A stretch of DNA of 64,000 nt from Gadus chalcogrammus (taxonomy: Eukaryota; Chordata; Actinopteri; Gadiformes; Gadidae), in the NCBI RefSeq assembly GCF_026213295.1, contig NC_079426.1:13364591-13428590 (forward strand). The letters run 5' to 3'. The translations under genes and the position numbers were made by a program. Positions 22,281 to 35,117 of the stretch are shown one piece after another; the stretch's first letter is position 1, and each line of letters starts with the position of its first letter. The notes under the pieces are model-generated. The model did no database searches. It was given only the letters and a program-made list of their open reading frames with translations, and was not told the origin of the DNA.

Positions 22281-24402
22281 CTGAGAAGAGAGAGAGTCAC
22301 GGTGAGGAGGCCGGACAAGGATTCAGGGACACAAAGGAAACAAACTCCTCCATTCTGCCCTCTTGCCGATCTCCGCAGACTCCCATTAGGGCATATTTGC
22401 GTAGTGATGGAGGGAGAGCGTTGTTTCTTATACGGTGATATATGTTGACAAGACCTCAAGGAAAAATCCATCTACCACCGTAGATTAGAGTTATGGTGCT
22501 TCCAGCTCCTAAAGACATAAACACTTCTCCTCATCCTATTACCGAGTTGAGGGACATGCCGGCGTTAGTGGTCAAGTTTACTTTGACTTTCGGCCCAGAG
22601 CAGAAGGAGGTTATGATTTTAGGAGCCACACATTAAGACTCAGAAGGTTAGGCCCACTGCTGTGTTTACAGTGGGAGACTCACTGGGCCCTGGCCTCTGT
22701 CTCAGCCTACTGCTACACGTCGAGGACCTCCCTCCGCCGCGCAATCACACAAACCACCGAGACAAGACCAGGTCCACCTCCGGTTACCAGCCACTTTATC
22801 TAATTAGCTTCTGTCCCTCCTGATGAAACTCTATCACGAGGACAGAGCCGATGGCAGCGGCCATCCATCACACAGGGAACTGGCTGATTCTTCAAGTTTC
22901 TGAACAATATACCAACTATGGGAAGGGGAAATGCTTCCTTTTGCACTCTCGGTTTGATGAATCGGTTGGGAGCTATGATGGGAAAGGTCGAAACCCTGCT
23001 TCAATGGAGTGGCGAGCAGGGGTCTGGGTAACCGTAAACCTGGTTGGTCATCTTACGGCGCGGTGCGAGCAGACAAGGGAAGATGTGCAAATAACTTTGG
23101 ACCTGGCTTGGATTACTGTGGTGGGGGCAGCGAGGTGAAACACGGCAGAAATAGATCAAAGACCAAAACCAGCAGCCAAAGCACAGAGATGCACACACTG
23201 GAACCAAGCGCTGTTATAAGTGGGAAGCGAACAAAGAAATCACTGATTTTATTTAGCCTGAAAATGAAATCGTCTCCGGCCTGGGAAAACATAAAAGTCA
23301 GGCTGTGGGTTTCTGTCGCTCATAGCCTCAGTTTTCCCTCTTATCCTGCTTGCGTTTACAAGTTGCTTGGCACACAATGCCGTGCTTTGAAACCCACAGA
23401 AGCAGTTTTATAAATATGACGTTTAAATGAAAATATGCCTTTTCTCTATGCATGTCTGGCAGAGTATTGCTAAATATATGTGCTGCTGTCAGATTTTCAT
23501 TGATTCACTCTACGACTTCTCCAGCCTCTCGTTTGGCAGTTAATGAGCTAACCACACAATAGTAAAGGGGTCCCGTTATTAAAACTAGTGCCTAGGAATG
23601 GGATGCTTCTGGAAGTTAAGAGAATGTTATGAAAACAAAAAGAGTTTAGCCTCCCAATAAAAATCCTCTGTTATCACATGCCGTGGATGACTCACGCCCA
23701 TCTCATTTTTCATATTATTTTGAATTATCTAACAAACCGTGGAAGTATATGAACATATGGCGACCCTGGCACAGCCGCGAGCCATGAACATGCGCCCTCC
23801 CCTGGAGAGAGAGGATATGGCCGCATTTGTGTTTTGAAAATGTTTTTCTCATGGATTGTACGTTGTATAACTTTCCTCCCATGTCACAATGCTTTTTATA
23901 CAGTGTCTGAAGTCTCCCTGTTAGGAAGGATACAGAACCTTTATCTGTATGCAGCGCATGGATCTACCAAAAACCCACCACCCATCGTTTCCCATCTCGC
24001 CATATTCTCAAGTGACTGGCTATTTAGGTGGCAGTGCACTCTGACCTTCTGAAGCTAATCCTACTGATGCAAAAATACCCTAAACAAAACAGGACACAGG
24101 GATCCTCACAGATCACGTTGACTAGTCGCCCTGCAATTTCAGTGTAGACCAGGTATTCCTCAACTTTGCATCGCGGGACCCAAAATAATTCGAGTGTGTC
24201 AGTTGGAACCAACCGTTTGCTAGAGAGCTTGAGGTTGTGCGCTCTTGAGTGTTTTCAGGCCAGGACACAACTCTGGATCACAACTCATTTTGGGCCCCCG
24301 ACCGTAGTTTCAGAGACCCTGGTGTAGACACTTGGCAGACATTGAGCAGACATTGAGCAGTAGTTGGGTGCTAATGCTAAAGCTAGGTGCTCCTACACTT
24401 AC
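22281..24402 (-). other. Intron; nothing recognised
   Basis: Unique-looking sequence. No exon or clear repeat was found on either strand. Confidence 0.5.
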
Positions 24403-24430
24403 CTTCTCCCCTCCGTGTCCTTTTAAAGCC
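24403..24430 (-). CDS. Collagen exon, 28 nt (one more than 27)
   Basis: The acceptor is gtgattcaacccag and the donor the consensus gtaagt. It starts GFK; dropping one A from the AAAA run would continue as GHGGEK, giving three triplets and 27 nt. As written, the frame shifts after the third codon. Confidence 0.82.
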
Positions 24431-25222
24431 CTGGGTTGAATCACAGCAGACAGTCGCATGCAAAGTTCAGGGAAAAAATAGGAAGAGGGAGGGAGGGGGG
24501 GAAGAAGATAAAGATATGGAGAGGGAGATGTAGAGAGAGAAAGAGAGAGGGAGAGGATCCAGTATTAGATACATTAAAAGGGGATCTATGAAACATGCAG
24601 AGATGATCAATGGTTGTGGAGGTGGTTTGAGTTTGAGGGGACTGTTGTGGTGGCGTAATGGGTGATGCTCGTGTTGGAGGTGTGGCATGTAAGAAGTGGA
24701 GAGTGTAGTCTCAGGACAGGCTATATTTCTGACAGATGCTAAGAAAAGAGAAGCAATATATCGACAACTAGCTTAGGCTCACAAAGCACCCGAGCCAACC
24801 CTAGCTGGGATATGAGCTGTTACTTGGAAAGGCGCTCCGTTGAACACCAAGTTCAACGTTGTTTCTTTGCCCAAGAATTTCGAAAGGTACTTAGTATTCT
24901 GCATATTCTCATAAAATAAACTCTGATCTTTTATTTTACATTTGGATTTTCTTTCCCGTCAATTTCTTCTAATTGTGACAAGTAGCACACAATTGGGTTC
25001 TATGGATCAAAAGGGAACTCCAGTGTCTCTTCTAGCCCACCACAATGGACTTAGATAGCTTATGTGTTGTGCAATGTAGCAAACCATCGGGTACGATGGT
25101 GTGGTATTATATGGTGTAATACTAAGGTAATATACATTTTGTAGGACTACATAATTAAGGTGCATATATGGTACTATGGTTGATACTATGGTACTACAGT
25201 GGCCGGAGACCACATAACTCAC

Positions 25223-25258
25223 CATCCGTCCAGGTATTCCCAGACCTCCCTTGTCACC
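25223..25258 (-). CDS. Collagen exon, 36 nt
   Basis: It reads GDKGGLGIPGRM, four regular triplets in phase 0. The acceptor is cattggttgctag and the donor the consensus gtgagt. Confidence 0.92.
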
Positions 25259-25924
25259 CTAGCAACCAATGCAGAGTCAGAAGAACAGCAGTCAGCGATA
25301 CCATTAGCCTCGCAATGCTATACTCTTGAAATGGACACCATGACGTTTAAACTTTGTGCGTATCGTCCAAATACAATTCTCAGTTGTACTCAAGAAATAG
25401 TGAATGGTGTAGATAGAAAAATGTTTGGCAAAGGTGGCCATTGGGCAGTGCATTTTTACAAAATTGGATATCATGGGGCAAGCTGCCAATTAAAAAAAAT
25501 CTAAATAATTCGCAGCTCATTTCCAAATGAAAACATGCTATCATATCAGGGTATCCATTTCAAGACGATCTTTCAAACTGGAGTGATTGGCTCTGTAATG
25601 GGGCCTTAGACAGCTGGTTGTAATGCCATGCTAAATGCTAAATGCTAGCGTTGGCGTGTAACAGTCAAACATTCTTACTATGACAGCTCAAGCTTAAGAA
25701 ATGCCTGTGTTTTTTAAATGTTCAAATTGAGAAGTCTGGGATGTTTAAAGAACTTAGTTTGTATATAAAACATCGGCCAGGACTTTGTGATGACTGGATG
25801 TCTATTAACCAGAACCAGGTTATCCGCATTGAAATGACTGATTATTATGAATGATTACAGGAACACGGTTCCTTTCACGGCCCCATTACACACTCATCCA
25901 ACCCCCCACCCACCCGCCCCTTAC

Positions 25925-25966
25925 CCCCCCTCCCCCCAGGCCTGGAAGGCAGACCCCGGGGGCACC
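25925..25966 (-). CDS. Probable collagen exon, 42 nt, G-rich
   Basis: The acceptor ends gggtcttcag and the donor is gtaagg. It reads GAPGVCLPGLGGGG; the triplet register slips after VC. Long G and C runs at the donor side make both the boundary and the frame uncertain. Confidence 0.6.
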
Positions 25967-26900
25967 CTGAAGACCCGGGGGTTAGGGCTGGTGATGACAG
26001 CTGCTTGACGACTTCATCTGGTGGGGTGGGGTTGGAAACAGGGTGGAGGTGAGTAGTGAAGGGGTTAGTGTGTTCAGAAGGAGGTTTGTGGGGTGGGGGA
26101 GGAGGTGTGGATTTGGGTCAGAAGGCTGTATGAGGTCCTTTTGGGGAAAAGGTAATTTCACCAGGTTTTATTGCAGGTTTTTTGGGTTTTTGTTAAAAGC
26201 TCCATGGAGATTCAAGCCGGTTAGAAAGGTGGTAGCTTGGAAATTATTTACCCCAAAAGTGAAAGGTTAAGGATGCAAAAGGCATGCTGCTTTCTACACT
26301 CAAAGATCAGTACAATTATAATTCATATATATCAAGTTTATTATTTTCCAATTCAAACGAGTAAGATTGTTGTAGGCGTACGTTTCTTGTATGAGATAAG
26401 GGAGAACATTGTGCATCTGTGAATCAAAATCGGTTCAACAATTGTTGCCTTTTGTGAATAAAATAGTGTTTTCTGGCTAAAAGATTGGAAACCAATCCCA
26501 CTCTGTAAATCCTATTTTTGAATTTGCACCACTCGTATAAGAGAACAGAATACAGAAGACTGATGTAATTAACAGAATAATAATGAACATGAACATGTCA
26601 TACTTAATGATATAAAGACATAAATACTCTTGCTGGGGAACTGACAGATCTCCTCATATCTCTGTCCGAGGTGCTGAATGAACGCTTCACTGCATTCTCA
26701 CAATCAGTAGATTAATCACTCTTTGGGGCTGTTGCTGCTGTTTGGTCAGAAAGCTGAGTATACCCTTTGAGGGCATATGGTCGACCCAAGAAAAGAGATG
26801 GATTTCTGTCTGCTTAAAACACATACAGCACTTGGTCAAGTCTACGCTATTGCACACACAAATCTCTCCCTCTGGGCCTTCTTATAGTCTCTCTTAAACA

Positions 26901-27034
<134 letters not shown>

Positions 27035-27114
27035 AGGATTCTGGGGCCGTCTCAAATTCACCGCTGTCTGACCACAGCTGACCGCCAACTGACACTCGTG
27101 CGCACACAAACACG

Positions 27115-27116
<2 letters not shown>

Positions 27117-27200
<84 letters not shown>
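27117..27200. repeat. (CA)n microsatellite
   Basis: CA units with one CC interruption near 27149. Confidence 0.96.
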
Positions 27201-27203
<3 letters not shown>

Positions 27204-27634
27204 GGGCCTTTAGCTGACAACACACCCAACACACCTACGCTGGAGTCAGAAGGATTTATGCTTGCTAGGGCCTAACAAGTCTCAGCTGGAACAGAAAATC
27301 AATAAACACGCACACACACAGGCAGGCACGGACACACATGCAAGCACATTCACACCAAATAGCTGACCTTAGTCACACTTGGACGACTGAAACTATAACA
27401 CACTCAAATGTACATTTAGTTGCAACACTGAGGCTATGTTTAGATGTCGACGAAAGGTAACTCAATATTTTATGATACATGGTTGCAGAAATTCATGGTT
27501 TTAAGACGTGACCAACCCTTGAGGGTAGATTTGATGAGTGTAGGGGAGCAGCCAATGAATAAGGGTGGAATACAATAACTTGGGGAGCTTCATGGTCAAG
27601 GAAAGAATTCTATGGCAATATATGAGTTAAAGTG

Positions 27635-27900
27635 TGTCTCTGTCCATCTGTCTGCCATTGTGCCTGTAGCTGCCATTCAGTCTGCATGCCAGTCTATCTG
27701 TCTGCCTGCCTGCTATTCTGCCTGTGTCGGCCAATCCGTCTGTATGTCTGCATGCCTGTCTGTCTGTCTCTCTGTCTGTCTGCATTGCAGTCTGTCTGGC
27801 TGCATGGCAGTCTTTCTGCCTGTTTGTTTGTCTGCATGCCAGTCGTTCGGTCTGATTGCATGTCTGTCTCTCTGTCTTTATGTCTGTCTGTCTGCAAGCG
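27635..27900. repeat. Degenerate (TGTC)n / (TGCC)n block
   Basis: Tetranucleotide TGTC, TGCC and TGCA words recur through the block, which creates Cys/Leu-rich and Gln/Thr-rich false frames. Confidence 0.88.
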
Positions 27901-29384
27901 TGTGATATAATAGAAAGAACAATGTGTTTATGAACCATCCATCATACAGAAAGACTTCCACATCCTTTGTTAAAAAATCTCCCATGTGTGGAAATGCCGC
28001 AGACGGTTTTAAATTCAGAAAGGTTCCAAAAACCACATCCTTGTTCACCCTCGTCGTACTCCAACACCACGTGTGAGTTCATTTCCAGTCAGTTGACAGG
28101 CATAATCAATCACAAAGTACTGGAACGGACGTCAGCCTTCCATTGACAAAGAGTGTCAGCTAATCTCAACCAACCGCCCCAAAAACACTTGGAGAGAAAA
28201 GGAAAAGGTCATCCCCTCTACACCTCAAGTGGTTTTATGGACCCGTTTCACAAGTGATCCTGTTGATGCTAAAATGGGGGGTTGCTTTTGGGGACTGGCA
28301 ACCTGGGATAAAGGTCAGATGAGGGAGGGCCACCTGTCGCCCTACTGGACACAGGAGGGACCTTAACTCTTCAGAAGCAGTATTCTCAAGGTGTTAGTGT
28401 AATCAGAAAGCCAGATAGCACACAGCACAAGGTTGTTAAGACAGAAAAGAGGGCCGGAGTCCGGGTTGATTCTAACGTACAATTCAATGTTTAAGTATGC
28501 AATTAGCTGGCTCCTAACCAAATAAACAGTTGAGGACATGTGGAAGACATTTTTGACTTCTGAATTCAGACCCTCTTTTGCATTGAGACCCTCTGACATC
28601 TCTTCACTGAGAAACCACCTTTAGACCATTGTTTTCATTACTGGCGTAAGGATATATCCTGGTTTATTGAAATTGTATACTTCAAGGCTGTATCAGAAAG
28701 ATTTGTACACCTTCATGTCATAAAAACATTAGACAAGGATGCTTAAACAACCTGTTAAATCCCAGGTGCTTTACTATCGCTTCGGAGAGTTTCTGAGCTC
28801 ATTTACTTTCTAAGCAAGCAGTCACTACATTTATTTTACCAAACAGATGTGGAAGCTGAGCATGTCAAATCTAATCTCATTCAGCCTCAAAGCCCCTTGG
28901 AGGACATCTTTTGAAAGCATTAGACGTTCCCCCTGAACTGTGTTTTGAAGGGGGTAACGTTCCAGAGAAAGAGCTGTTACTACATACTGCCATGTAGTGC
29001 GGCTCTAGCGCTGGCCTCTAGCTCTGGTCAAGACTTGGATATCCAATTTGGTGGCCATAAATGATTGAATCATTGAATATGCATTGCCAACCATTTCCAG
29101 TAATAATATAATTTGCATTGGCTGGATGGATCCAGACTTAAAAATAAAGTCTTGGCTTCGTTTTTTGCTCCACAGAACTTGACAGGACATCAAGTTCTGG
29201 AGGCCCAGAGCAAATCTAAATGTTCTCATGTCAGTCCATGTGTTGAAATTGAACAGACATATAAACTCCTGCTAGGGCCTGAGGTCATGATTGTAACGGT
29301 CACTGTCGTCTCAGTGAGGGGAGCAGAGGGTCATGAAACACACAGGCGAACGTGAGAAGAGAGAGAGTCACGACAGAGGTTTAC

Positions 29385-29411
29385 CGGAAAGCCTGCTCGT
29401 CCCGGAGGACC
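29385..29411 (-). CDS. Collagen exon, 27 nt
   Basis: It reads GPPGRAGFP, three regular triplets in phase 0. The acceptor is ccccttctccag and the donor gtaaac. Confidence 0.9.
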
Positions 29412-32400
29412 CTGGAGAAGGGGTGAGAGGAGAAGAGGGATACAAACAGAGACAGTCAATCTCAACAATGCTCAAGTCAAGGAACACATTTGTCAAGATG
29501 GCCACCATTGAGCAGGGCCAGAATAAAATGATAATGAAGGATAATGTTTTTCGTAAAGGTTTGATCATTGATTGTTTATCTGCCGGTATTTATTATATCA
29601 ACTGTATGTTCTAGATTGTTTTGAGGGTTGAATCCATTTGATCCAATAAAAATAAAATAAATAATGAAAAGGAGTCACAAATGATGCACAGCATCATCAT
29701 TCACAGCATAAATGTATCTAGATTCCAAAACATGTTGAATCACAGAGACACACAGGTAAATCACGTTCTGCATGCCATGCCCATGCTACAGATTGGACTT
29801 AAGACTTTCTGACATCATAGTTTTGGAGTAGGAGGCGGACACGACAAGTCGTTGGCATGGCGATTTGAAAAGTAAATTCTAAACAGTGGTTTGATATTGT
29901 CTATGTTCAAGAGGGGGGCATTGGAGGAAAACAATGTCAGACGTCAAGTGCCTTTTGTCTCCGCCGGGCGGGCGGAACATAAATCAAGCGTTCCTTCAGG
30001 TGTGTGTTTTAAGGGTGGACCGCTAATTGCCGGTGAATAAACAGGAACTCTTGACTCTTTCTTGAGTGCTGAAGCATTCATACTTCCCAGAGTGGAAGGA
30101 TAACCTTCTGGAGGAGTTCCTGGTTCCCTGAATGCTGGCATCTCCTCACTATCCCCCCTCAGAGTTTCCTCTGGGGGGGCTGTTAGTACTTCCCACCCCA
30201 GTGTGGGCGAGCGCTGGCCGACAGCAAGACGGGGGAAGTCATTATTCATGCACCGATACTCTTCGAGGCGGGACACTCCACACTGCTTCACATCCCCTGT
30301 GGTTCCCCAGTCCGCAGAAACACGCTAAGAATTCATAAATCTCAGACAATAAACAGAAACAATCTACAATACAATTTTTATTTTATTTAACCTTTATTTA
30401 ACCAGGAGAAGTCTCACACAATACCACAATAGTAGTAGAGACACCTTCAGAAGAAGGGCTGGTGTGTCTCTCCCTTAACCGAGAGCGATTAACCATTTGA
30501 TTGTAATTAACGTGCCGTTCCTGGACCCAGTCAAAATTTGAGTGAGATGAGGGCCAGCGGGCCGACAGTAAGGGCGACCACGCCCCAGCCCGTCGAGAGG
30601 GCAGCGGTGAGGTGCGTGTACCCCGAGTGGGAACCTAACACACGGGTGTCTGTGAGTTTGCTACAGGCTCTCTGGAGGGACATCTGCTTGGGGATCATAG
30701 TGTTCCCCCTTAACTTGTGAAAAAGCAGACCTGCTTAGAGGTAGGTCTTGACCCCAACATGTGCTTCGTATTATGGGACCGTCGAGGCCTCTGATTACCA
30801 AGGGACCGTCCGGTTGGTCAAACCCGGGTTGACAGGATGACAGGTCTTCACGCTCCTCGTCCCTGATTTATATTGTGTTTTCCAGGTGGAAGTTCCATAC
30901 ATATTTATAATGTTGTATGAATGCATACCAATCTAATATTAATGTACTCGATTGGTGATAGTAAAGTGAAAAGATAAAACTTACAGAAATAGAGCAAATG
31001 TTTTGCTGAGATACATGTTGATAATCCTGTACCTCTATAATGCCCCAACTCACCAATATATTCACATTACATCCATATGACATATGTTTATATAAAAGCA
31101 TCTACCACATGTCGATATAAATCAAAGCCCAACATACTTTACAAAGCCTGTATGCTCTTTCATGTACGAGGACTAACGCCAGTTGTACATAATTGGCTCT
31201 TTGGTCCCTTCCCCGCCCGTCCCAATCTCCTCTATGACTTTTGAATGGCTGCGCTCATTCAGAGTATTCAAACGGAAGCTCAGTGACATTCATGGATTGT
31301 GTGTGCCTGTGCATACTCAACCTTTAATTGTAGAGAAAACAAGGGGCAGAGGGTCAAGCCTCTCGTGTGACCTTTCCTCAGCAATGGACTCTTTTGGTTT
31401 TCGAAAGACGACAAAGGTTCAAAGGTTTCCAAAAACAGGAAATGGCCAGCTTTACTTTTTACGCTTTTGGGTGGCAGCGTCGATGGTGACTGTGTGTTAT
31501 ATTTGATGTGTGTAAAAATACGAGCAAGGCCTCCATACAGAAGTCGCTTTACGACTTGTGAAACTCATTGACAAAGAGTATATTTGTAACAACTGACTCC
31601 AAAAGGCCTGCCTTTCAAGAAAATACAACTTGGATTTATATTACATACATTCATAGAATTTTTACGTTTCTGCAGAGTCTGGTCTTAAAATAACACATGG
31701 CCAATTGCTTGATTCCTATCAAAATTCCTTTCACGCAACAATGACTTTTGTTTTAGATCAGGATCTAAACAAACACGCCATTTCCCTCTCTGTTCCCGCG
31801 CTCTGGATTTAGCTGGGATCCCTCACCAGAAACTACAAACAATGGCCCAAGTGGCTTCTTCCCAGGGACTGAGGCAACCCACGCCCCGGCCAGGAAAGCC
31901 TGACTACCTCTGGACCACTCGCAGGCTGTATCCTGCCAACTCATCCCGGCTCAAGATCCCTTCCCACCCATCCATCTCTGCCCCGAGCCTAACCAGGGCC
32001 TCTACAAGAACCCCCTCTCCCCCCCTCCCCGCCCCCCCCCCCCCCCCCCCCGGCGCTGACACCCAGGGACAGCAGCTGTCAGAACGGTGCCCGACTATAG
32101 CACCTTGAACACAATGTTCCAGACAAGGTCCTCCTTACCATTCCCAGGGGTGGAGGGGGACCCACAGCAGACGTCAGGGAGTCACTTTAAAACGCATTGG
32201 CTAAGGTCAGAGATCGAACCGACGCAAGCTTTTGACGTGAGGCTGTCCAGCCGGGACTAGCAGCACTCTGCTCCGGCAGTCGTAAGAGGGAGCAACCAAA
32301 GTACGAAGAGTGGGGGATGATGGGCTTGGCCCCACTATCTTACATCATCAACCTAGAGTCCTCGCTGGGACCACAGCTCACAGTTTCCAGGGAGGAACTC

Positions 32401-32727
32401 TGACCGCGGCGCTGGCCAGATTCACAGCACTCACTGAAGTGGTCTGTCAGGCACGGGTAATGGAGGCAGGCTAATCATGAAATATTCCATTTCAATAAAA
32501 ACGAAGACTGAGTGACTTTTGTTGTTTAGTAAATAAATGTCAAAATGGATAATACAATTATAGTATTTGCCTGACAAAGATTATACATTCACACCAAAAT
32601 GTGATAAACCACAATGGTAAAAATTAGAACAATTGACAAACATGATAATGGACCAACAGACAAATAAGTATATCAATTCCACAGGCACTTTACCACATAC
32701 AGGTGACAAGGCTTCTGGTCTACTTAC
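29412..32727 (-). other. Intron with a fish interspersed-repeat fragment
   Basis: A 'tttaacctttatttaaccagg' word lies at about 30386-30407, and a poly-C run at about 32033-32050. A short EPGTPPEG frame near 30110 lacks a convincing donor and phase and was not accepted. Confidence 0.5.
30367..30412. mobile_element. Interspersed repeat fragment with TTTAACC words
   Basis: 'attttatttaacctttatt' followed by 'taaccaggagaagtctcac' resembles a word that recurs in many fish genomes as part of dispersed elements. The class was not determined. Confidence 0.35.
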
Positions 32728-32735
32728 TGGAGGTC
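32728..32735 (-). CDS. Candidate collagen microexon, 8 nt
   Basis: GACCTCCA sits between a strong acceptor (tctctttctctcctgcag) and the consensus donor gtaagt. Joined to the final G of the 35082 exon it completes a Gly-Pro-Pro triplet (G plus GA CCT CCA) and ends in phase 0, which the next exon (29385) needs. The exact phase fit is the main support; 8 nt is otherwise short enough to arise by chance. Confidence 0.55.
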
Positions 32736-34830
32736 CTGCAGGAGAGAAAGAGAGAGGGAGAGAGAAAAAAAGGGAACACATATTAGATTGACGAAACAGA
32801 AAAAATATATGATCAAATCAATTCCACTGGGTTTCATGAAAGCGAAGAGGAAACGGATTGGCGAGTAAACAGTTAAAGCAAACCACAGAGAGACCAGCAT
32901 CTCTCGTCAAGCACCTGTTATTGCAATCGCTGTCTGCGATTGGCTCAATGTTGTCCCAGATGATGTCACTTCACATCACAACACTATTCAAACTATGACT
33001 AGTGACATCAGGCAGCTGCCGCAAACATGAGCCAATCAGAAATAGCAATCACAATAAGCTTTATCTGAAGCCGTATTGATTATATTATATTGATTGTTCA
33101 TGCGGTACATTAATTTTGTGTATTACAACATTGTACTGCCACGACTGTTTCTGTGATCAGCAAGGAAACATATCAAATAAACACACTGAAAATAAAAGTT
33201 GTAACATTAAACATTGACTAACAAAGCCCATGATCCCCAGGCCTCTATACCATCTGAAAAACTAGCTCTGTCCAGCTACTTGGGAAAGAAATGGCGACAC
33301 ATTGAGACCTCCTAACGTCTCCTAGCCTCCTTCGGCAACATCGGAAACGGACACTCTTCCGGTGGCTTCGAAAAGTTAGCAAAGGGGGGGAAGTTTGGTG
33401 CATTTGGAGCGTGGCGCCAGATGAAATGCTTTCCTGTCTGAACACTGAGCTGATGAACCAAACCATGTTCCTTTAAACCTTGTGCCTCCACTCAAGACTA
33501 CTGCTAAGAGCTTGGTGACGTCGGAGCAGAGGAAAAAGGATGGTCTATTTTTCTATGATTCCTGCTTAACCCTTGCATTAGGGTCCTAATAACAGGACTT
33601 AATAGTGGTTTTGAACAGCTTTCAGCAGAAGCGCTCCTCTATCTAGGAGTACGTTTTTATTAGAGACCCTGTCTTTGGTGAAAGCCGATTCCAAACCCCA
33701 AGCCTGGTATGTGGTTTATGCAGATTACAGACGCTTCAAACGTCCTCATCAAAGACATATGCTGCAGACCGCTGGCAAAGACCAGATATACTCTCACACT
33801 CAAAGGAATTGGCTTCCTCTGATTTCTCTGTAAGCAGAATCACACAAAGCCTGCAGTCAACTGACAAAATCAATTACCACCAGATCAAGGCACGGGTCAC
33901 AAAAGATGTCATTACGTCACTGAGAGCAAGGTGAAGGAAATTAATATTGGCAAATTACCTATGTGAAATGTCAACATGAATCCCCTACATCTTCCTCCAA
34001 CTGATCTATCCGGTCCCAGGCCTGAATTCAGTTCCAACCGCCAATTCCAAACTCGCAAAAATGAACCACTGCCATCGGGTAAATATGTGCATAGTATCGT
34101 TATGGAAATAAAACTTTTAGAGGAGAGAGTCTGTTCTGCAGTCCAGCTGAATTTAATAGGTTGGGAATAGTTTATTCCCCTGCTTGTTTAAGGAGAAATC
34201 TGCAATGTTGCTTCAGTGTCAACACTCGGCTGGACTTAAAGAAATACCAAACACTTGGAATTCATTTGAACCAATCAGAATCGGCTGTTGATAACTGGTG
34301 TTGGATGGTGTCACTGTGGTTTAATTTAGGTGTTTGGTTTCATTGGTTTGGTTAATTTGCAGCATCAAAAAGGTATTTCATATCCTAAATAATTACTATT
34401 GGAGAACTATTATGTCTGGGTTTGGTAGATATCTGGGAGTGATCTTTAACACACAAAAAATAATAGGAGTGACAATTTTCTCCCCCTCTGGCCCGCACCA
34501 TTATTCTCCCATTTCCTGCCATTTTCTTGATCGTCTTTTTGTGGGGGAGTTTCTGTTTTTATAGTAATTTGAGGTGACATGTTAAACAGCCTGTGCTAAA
34601 CCGGGCATATGATATAACAGCGAGCTAAATGTGTGATCGAGGGGTGGATGTTTGAATAGCCAGCTAATGGTCGCTAACGGGTTGGGAGTATTCGAATAAA
34701 TTAGCGGTGGCGCCATTGTCACTCCCGGTATTGCCCAACAATTACCTGCTTGATTACCCACAGTAAATGCTCTTACTGGCCTGCGCACACACAAACACAC
34801 ACACACAAGCCGATACTCATTAATAAAGTA

Positions 34831-35003
34831 CAGGATAGCATAGTCGTAAGGGTGTTCGACCGCCAGCTAAAAGGGGCTCTAGGTTACAACCCCAAATTCT
34901 GCAGTCTGTACAACAGCATTAGGCCACCTGCTCATTAATGACCTGGATCTTACTTCACTGTAAGTAGCTAAGGCTATAAGTGTCCGCTAAAAGACTAAGT
35001 AGT
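34831..35003 (+). mobile_element. tRNA-derived SINE with tail
   Basis: The head has an A-box-like TAGTCGTAAGGGTGTTCGA and the B-box-like GGTTACAACCCC. The end carries 'aagtgtccgctaaaagactaa', the fish SINE tail. This is the most complete SINE copy in the window, and it lies just left of the 35082 exon in the same intron. Confidence 0.7.
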
Positions 35004-35081
35004 AAACAGATGAATGGAGAGGTGTGTGTTTTTCATTCACTAATAGTTGCACACTTCTTGTTATCGGCAGGCCAATCCTAC

Positions 35082-35117
35082 CTGGAGCACCACTGCGACC
35101 TCTCTTTCCCGTCGACC
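35082..35117 (-). CDS. Collagen exon, 36 nt, split Gly codons at both ends
   Basis: Entered after one base of a Gly codon it reads G-STGKRGRSGAP, then the first base of the next Gly. The acceptor is cgtttctcaaccag and the donor gtagga. The basic GKRGR stretch sits at the start of the triplet region. A similar Arg/Lys-rich start is known near the first collagenous domain of membrane-type collagens, but the resemblance is weak. Confidence 0.82.

Noticed and set aside
27612..27938. Cys-rich or Gln/Thr-rich proteins
   Set aside because: Translations of a degenerate TGTC repeat.
30090..30150. EPGTPPEG frame on the minus strand
   Set aside because: The donor is poor (gttatc), the phase does not fit the neighbouring exons and only one triplet-like unit is present.
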